From positions 1 through 8,738 of the forward strand of contig JAJZKY010000160.1 of NCBI GenBank assembly GCA_021803885.1: 8,738 nt of DNA, in the 5' to 3' direction. Below are positions 5,064 to 8,738 of the stretch, piece by piece. Within the stretch, counting starts at the first letter, position 1. Every line of letters begins with the position of its first letter. This DNA is from Planctomycetota bacterium. GTDB taxonomy: Bacteria > Planctomycetota > Phycisphaerae > WQYP01 > JAJZKY01. The notes under the pieces were generated by a model, which ran no database searches, had not been told where the DNA came from, and saw only the letters and a list, made by a program, of their open reading frames with translations. A program made the position numbers and the translations under genes.

Positions 5064-6374
5064 ATGCCCACGTTTCAGTATGAAGCACTTAACGGATCAG
5101 GTCAGCAGGTAAAGGCGGAAATCGACGCCGGTACCTCCGATGAGGCGATCAGTAAAGTTCGCTCGCAGGGGTATTTTGTTACCAAAATACGTGAAAAGGC
5201 TGCTAAAAAAACCTCCAAAAGCTCTCCCGGTGATCCGACGGCGACTGCCGCCCCCGCAACGCCTGCTGCGGCCCGCAGGAAAAAGAAAAAGAAGGGACTT
5301 AACGAACTTTCCTTCAGCGTTGGCAAGGTTTCGCAGAAAATTCTCGTGCAGTTTACCCGTCAGCTTTCCACGCTGCAGGATGCCGGTCTCCCCATCCTCC
5401 GGTCCATCAAAATTCTTCATCAACAGCAGAAGCCCGGTCTGATGCGCGACGCTCTGGATGATGTGGCCAATGATGTCGAAGGGGGTACCACGCTTTCCGA
5501 ATCGTTTTCCCGCCATCCCCGCGTGTTTGATAAACTTTATGTCAACATGGTGCAAGCGGGCGAAACCGGCGGCGTGCTCGATGTGATCCTCCAGCGCCTT
5601 GCCGAATTCATGGAAAAATCGCAAAAGCTCAAACGGCGGCTTAAGGGAGCCATGATCTATCCCGCCGTGGTCATCAGCTTCGCCTGCTTGATGGTCACCG
5701 GCATCATGATCATCGTGATTCCAAAATTCAAAAAACTCTTCGCCCAGTTCAAAACCGGCCTGCCCGAAATTACTCAGATTCTCATCAACATTTCCTGGTG
5801 GATGGCTCACGACTATGGCTGGGCGTGGGTGCTTGGCACCCCCTTCGGTGTTTATTTCTTCATCAAACTTGTCGGCAAAACCAAGCCCGGCCGGTTTGTG
5901 CTCGATGTGGTCAAACTCAAAATCCCCGTCATGGGGCAAATCATCAAGAAAAGCACCATCGCCCGCTTTACCCGAACCCTCGGCACCCTCCTCTCAGCCG
6001 GTGTGCCGATTCTGGAGGCGATCAACATCACGCGCGACACCTGCGGCAACATGGTGTATGAAAAAGCCCTGCAAAAAGTGCACGACGCCATCCGCGAGGG
6101 TGAAGGGTTCGCTACGCCCCTGCGCAACGCCCGCGTCTGCGATTCCATCGTGGTCAACATGATCGACGTAGGTGAAGAAACCGGCGATATGGACAAAATG
6201 CTCATGAAGATCGCCGACAATTATGATGAGGAAGTGGACGTGATGGTGGCGTCGATGGTCAGCATTCTCGAACCGATCATGATTGTCGTGCTCGGTACCA
6301 TCGTCGGCTTTATCGTCATCGCAGTCTTCTATCCCTACATCAAGCTGCTTTCGACGATGAGCAATGGCGGTTAA
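5064..6374 (+). CDS. gspF: Type II secretion/type IV pilus inner-membrane platform protein GspF/PilC
   Basis: Integral inner-membrane protein that forms the platform between the assembly ATPase and the growing pseudopilus. The 436 residues start with the usual family N-terminus, MPTFQYEALNGSGQQVKAEI. Two T2SSF domains follow: the first from FTRQLSTLQDAGLPI (97-111) with AGETGG at 165-170, and the second from FTRTLGTLLSAGVPI (302-316) with VGEETGDMDKML at 369-380. Membrane segments are seen at about 197-220, 250-270 and 404-425. An extra linker of about 35 residues (44-78), rich in Lys, Ala, Pro and Thr, separates the N-terminal segment from the first domain and makes the protein slightly longer than the usual 400-410. 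GGAG lies nine bases before the ATG. It is the first visible gene of an operon with three pseudopilins; no gspE precedes it on this strand within the window. Confidence 0.93.
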   Translation: MPTFQYEALNGSGQQVKAEIDAGTSDEAISKVRSQGYFVTKIREKAAKKTSKSSPGDPTATAAPATPAAARRKKKKKGLNELSFSVGKVSQKILVQFTRQLSTLQDAGLPILRSIKILHQQQKPGLMRDALDDVANDVEGGTTLSESFSRHPRVFDKLYVNMVQAGETGGVLDVILQRLAEFMEKSQKLKRRLKGAMIYPAVVISFACLMVTGIMIIVIPKFKKLFAQFKTGLPEITQILINISWWMAHDYGWAWVLGTPFGVYFFIKLVGKTKPGRFVLDVVKLKIPVMGQIIKKSTIARFTRTLGTLLSAGVPILEAINITRDTCGNMVYEKALQKVHDAIREGEGFATPLRNARVCDSIVVNMIDVGEETGDMDKMLMKIADNYDEEVDVMVASMVSILEPIMIVVLGTIVGFIVIAVFYPYIKLLSTMSNGG

Positions 6375-6426
6375 TGCGGCGGGCGAATGTTGCCCGGCAA
6401 TGTGGGCCCGGAATTGAGGATATTTT

Positions 6427-7509
6427 ATGGCACCCGGAGATCACAACTTGATTCGCTTAAAAGAATCGAACCGGCGGCAGATTCGTCGCGGCGGCTTCAC
6501 GCTGATTGAACTGCTGGTGGTCATTTCCATTATCGCCATCCTGATCGCCATCCTGCTGCCGGCCCTTTCGGCCTTTGAGGCTCAGGGGTACGCCGCCGCC
6601 ACCCGTGAGGAGATGACATCTCTTTCGGCCGCCATCGACAGTTACTATGAAACTTTCAATGGCTATCCCGGGCCATTCTCCGAAGCGGATATCTCCAATC
6701 AGGTGGTGATCGATTCCGGCACTGGTAAACCCCTCACCGGCACGCAGAATATGCTCATCGGTCTGATGGGGACTATGTATACCGCTCAACCCAATACCTC
6801 CACCACGCCGACGGACGCGATCACCGGCTCAACCACCGGCGTCACCCCGGTCTACGTCAGCCTCACGCTCGGTTCCGGTCCCATCGACTATGCCAATGGC
6901 GGGGCGCAAAAAGCGTCATTCTTCGCCCCCCCGCAGGGAACGCTGCTGACCGAACCGGTAACACCGGCAGGGCAGACGGCCACGTCCCTGCCGACGCTGT
7001 TTGACAAATTTTCCAACGGCCTGCCAATTCTGTATTATCGCCGCAATCCCGGCGAGCCGGGGGCAAACGGCCAACCGGTGGGCTCCAACGCCAAGACCAG
7101 CACCAACGTCGCGTATTATATGAACTGCAACCTGCCCTATATCGAACCGGGCACCAACCCGCAGTACAACATCGAATGCAGCAATCTGACCAGCGCCTCG
7201 CAGCAGTATGCGTCTTTTAATCCTGGGGCCACCGTGACGGGAGGCGTCAGTTGGAATGCAACCGATACCACCCCCACCGCAACAAGCGGCGCCTACTGGG
7301 CCATGGCGGCCGATGTGGTTAATTCAACCCTCATGCCGACCACCGCATCGACCGGCAGCGGCGGTGCATCGTATTTCAATTACACCGGCAACCCGGTGCA
7401 GGGGGATTATGTGCTGATCAGTGCCGGGCCGGACCGCCTCTATGGCACCAATATCAGCACGGCCGTAGGTGGCTCGTCGGATGACATTGTGGTGGCGGGG
7501 GGACAGTGA
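6427..7509 (+). CDS. Long GspG-like pseudopilin (type II secretion system)
   Basis: A 360-residue prepilin-like protein. The leader is basic (NRRQIRRG) and ends in G23, followed by F24-TLIELLVV with the conserved glutamate at +5 (E28), so prepilin peptidase should cut between G23 and F24. The hydrophobic helix runs to about residue 48. Then come a helical segment (EEMTSLSAAIDSYYETFNGYPGP) of the GspG kind and a long Thr/Ser/Gly-rich region. The C-terminus, YVLISAGPDRLYGTN...SDDIVVAGG, resembles the calcium-binding end of GspG ('SaGpDg...gDDI'). It is far longer than classical GspG (about 140 residues). GAGG (6416-6419) stands seven bases before the ATG. It lies 52 bases after gspF and overlaps the next pseudopilin gene by one base. 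It may be the major pseudopilin or a specialised paralogue. Confidence 0.9.
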   Translation: MAPGDHNLIRLKESNRRQIRRGGFTLIELLVVISIIAILIAILLPALSAFEAQGYAAATREEMTSLSAAIDSYYETFNGYPGPFSEADISNQVVIDSGTGKPLTGTQNMLIGLMGTMYTAQPNTSTTPTDAITGSTTGVTPVYVSLTLGSGPIDYANGGAQKASFFAPPQGTLLTEPVTPAGQTATSLPTLFDKFSNGLPILYYRRNPGEPGANGQPVGSNAKTSTNVAYYMNCNLPYIEPGTNPQYNIECSNLTSASQQYASFNPGATVTGGVSWNATDTTPTATSGAYWAMAADVVNSTLMPTTASTGSGGASYFNYTGNPVQGDYVLISAGPDRLYGTNISTAVGGSSDDIVVAGGQ

Positions 7510-8390
7510 TGAACGGCGCAGTGTCCATTTTGATTTCTCGAATCCGCCGCGGTTTTACGCTCATCGAGCTTCTTGTCGTGATCGCCATTATCGCCCTGCT
7601 GATTGCGATCCTGCTGCCGGCGGTGCTGCTGGCGCAGAGAAATGCGTATGAATCCTCCACGCAAAGCACCATGTCCACCATCAGCATCGCGCTGGAGCAA
7701 TATCACACCGATTTTAATATGTATCCCCCGTCGTCAGCGGTGCGGACCAGCCCGATTTACCCCAGCAGCGGCCTCCCCATCCCGGTAGATGCCGCTTACG
7801 ACTATCTGGCCGAGGCACTGCTCGGTTTTGAACCGGGTAGCACGGGAGGCGATGGTGCCGGCGCGGCTTACTCATCCACCCCCGTGGGAATACAGGCCTA
7901 TAAAGGTTTTTCGATGGCCGGGTCGCCGAAGGTGTACGGGCCGTATGTTTCCCTTACCGCAAGCTCCATCACGCCGGATGCGGCTCAGGCAGGCCTCTAC
8001 TATTTTGCCGATTCATTCCCCGCCTCGGGTACGTCAACGGCCGGACAGTCTCTGCCCATTCTCTACTTCACCCCGGATATGTCACCGGCACCGGTGGGCA
8101 CCACGGTCATCAATTACAACAGTGCAACCACCGCCGATGATATTTTTAACACCGCCGACGATAGCGCCGCACCCGGCGCCGGGGCCTTCTCGCCGACCGC
8201 TCCCGCAGGCGGCTCATCGTCCGGCCAGGTGGACGGACCGGCATTTTTGGCACTCTTGGGCGCTACCAACGGCAACGCGACGGTGGCCGGGCAGACGATC
8301 CTCGGCAGCAATACATTTTTATTGGTCAGTGCCGGCGCGGACGGGACTTATTTCAACGGTTCTAATATCGTCATGAGCGGCAGACAGTAA
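7509..8390 (+). CDS. Second GspG-like pseudopilin
   Basis: A 293-residue prepilin-like protein, paralogous to the one before it. The leader MNGAVSILISRIRRG is followed by F16-TLIELLVV with E20 at +5, giving cleavage after G15. The mature N-terminal helix ends near LLPAVLLAQRNAYES. It is followed by ALEQYHTDFNMYPPSS, the GspG-type 'Y..dfn.YP' signature, and a long Ser/Thr/Ala/Gly-rich body. The C-terminus FLLVSAGADGTYFNGSNIVMSG matches the layout of the preceding protein but lacks its Asp-Asp pair. The ATG at 7509 is preferred: it forms TGATG with the previous stop, and six G (7497-7502) lie six bases upstream. A GTG at 7506 would add one residue. It is probably translationally coupled to its neighbour and co-assembled in the same pseudopilus. 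Confidence 0.9.
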   Translation: MNGAVSILISRIRRGFTLIELLVVIAIIALLIAILLPAVLLAQRNAYESSTQSTMSTISIALEQYHTDFNMYPPSSAVRTSPIYPSSGLPIPVDAAYDYLAEALLGFEPGSTGGDGAGAAYSSTPVGIQAYKGFSMAGSPKVYGPYVSLTASSITPDAAQAGLYYFADSFPASGTSTAGQSLPILYFTPDMSPAPVGTTVINYNSATTADDIFNTADDSAAPGAGAFSPTAPAGGSSSGQVDGPAFLALLGATNGNATVAGQTILGSNTFLLVSAGADGTYFNGSNIVMSGRQ

Positions 8391-8431
8391 TGGTGCCCGC
8401 CCGGCGTGGAAGGAAAATGAGGTCAGTTACC

Positions 8432-8738
8432 ATGCGATCCCACAGCTCGCCACCTTCTCAAACCATCACCCGCCCCCAATGGGCGCCAGGCCAGAACGGC
8501 TTTACACTCGTGGAATTGCTGGTCGTGATTGCCATCCTCGCTATCGCCGCCCTGATCTCCATCCCCTCGATTGTCTATCTGATGAAGGATACCGCCACCT
8601 CGCAGGCTGTTGTCCAGATGCAGGCGGCATTGGCTCAGGCCCGCGGCTTGGCGATTACCACGCACGCCCCGGCCGCCGCGATTTTTTATGAAAACCCGGG
8701 CTATACAGCGCAATCTTCGGTCTTTTATGCCACTGCCG
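8432..8738 (+). CDS. Third pseudopilin, GspH/FimT-like, 3' end outside window
   Basis: About 102 residues are visible. A leader without strong charge ends APGQNG, followed by FTLVELLVV with the +5 glutamate, so cleavage is expected before that F. A hydrophobic helix runs to IPSIVYLM. The next segment (VQMQAALAQARGLAITT) resembles the GspH/FimT pattern in which a helix with 'lnqARslAi' follows the transmembrane part. The ATG at 8432 is chosen because GAGGT (8419-8423) lies eight bases upstream. In-frame ATGs at 8417 and 8390 are alternatives, the latter overlapping the previous stop as TAATG. It is the fourth gene of the operon and probably a minor pseudopilin, but its C-terminal domain is needed to be sure. 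Confidence 0.85.
   Translation, partial: MRSHSSPPSQTITRPQWAPGQNGFTLVELLVVIAILAIAALISIPSIVYLMKDTATSQAVVQMQAALAQARGLAITTHAPAAAIFYENPGYTAQSSVFYATA

Noticed and set aside
4910..5071. 53-codon - strand frame with CHRCH (5018-5032), looking like a haem-binding or lipobox motif
   Set aside because: It would need a GTG start inside gspF, has no basic signal-peptide start, is extended by the tandem repeats and has no other cytochrome features. The motif is probably chance.
5097..5939. 280-codon - strand open frame
   Set aside because: Complementary shadow of gspF; His/Asp/Gly-rich translation typical of an antisense frame.
6380..6396. Terminator between gspF and the first pseudopilin
   Set aside because: CGGGC/GCCCG forms only a 5-bp stem without a T tract, and the next gene follows in the same direction with a good ribosome-binding site.

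Overview
The window looks like chromosomal DNA from a GC-rich bacterium, most likely from the Planctomycetota/Phycisphaerae or a related group. That placement is an inference. It rests on long GspG-like pseudopilins arranged in tandem behind a GspF gene, weak or absent Shine-Dalgarno sequences at several starts, and a tRNA gene without an encoded CCA end. No taxonomic marker gene is present.

Left end (1-2364): the 3' part of a xylulokinase gene on the + strand converges on, and overlaps, a family 2 glycosyltransferase gene of the WaaE-like type on the - strand. Upstream of the glycosyltransferase, on the same strand, is a complete tRNA-Asp(GTC) with a good sigma70-like promoter.

Middle (2464-4600): this is the accessory part and the most interesting one. 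Three overlapping - strand genes run TIGR04255-family protein, unrecognised 129-residue protein, Fic-domain protein. Directly upstream is the relic of an AbiEi-type antitoxin: an intact-looking N-terminal DNA-binding segment of 56 codons, then two conserved AbiEi-like C-terminal motifs in another frame with the protein middle missing. The relic's start codon sits in one arm of a perfect 8-bp dyad, and a TATACT box lies just upstream. I read this as a toxin/defence-type locus in which a Fic cassette follows a decayed AbiE antitoxin. No AbiEii toxin gene is visible.

Spacer (4525-5063): about 540 bases with no confidently assigned gene. It holds a weak - strand ORF of 80 codons and three 12-bp tandem repeats.

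Right end (5064-8738): a + strand type II secretion/type IV pilus-like operon. It contains a GspF/PilC inner-membrane platform protein, two long paralogous GspG-like pseudopilins linked by a TGATG stop/start overlap, and the beginning of a third, GspH-like pseudopilin that leaves the window. All three carry a class III prepilin leader (G^FTL(I/V)E). They would be matured by a prepilin peptidase and polymerised on the GspF platform; the ATPase, outer-membrane and peptidase genes are not in the window.
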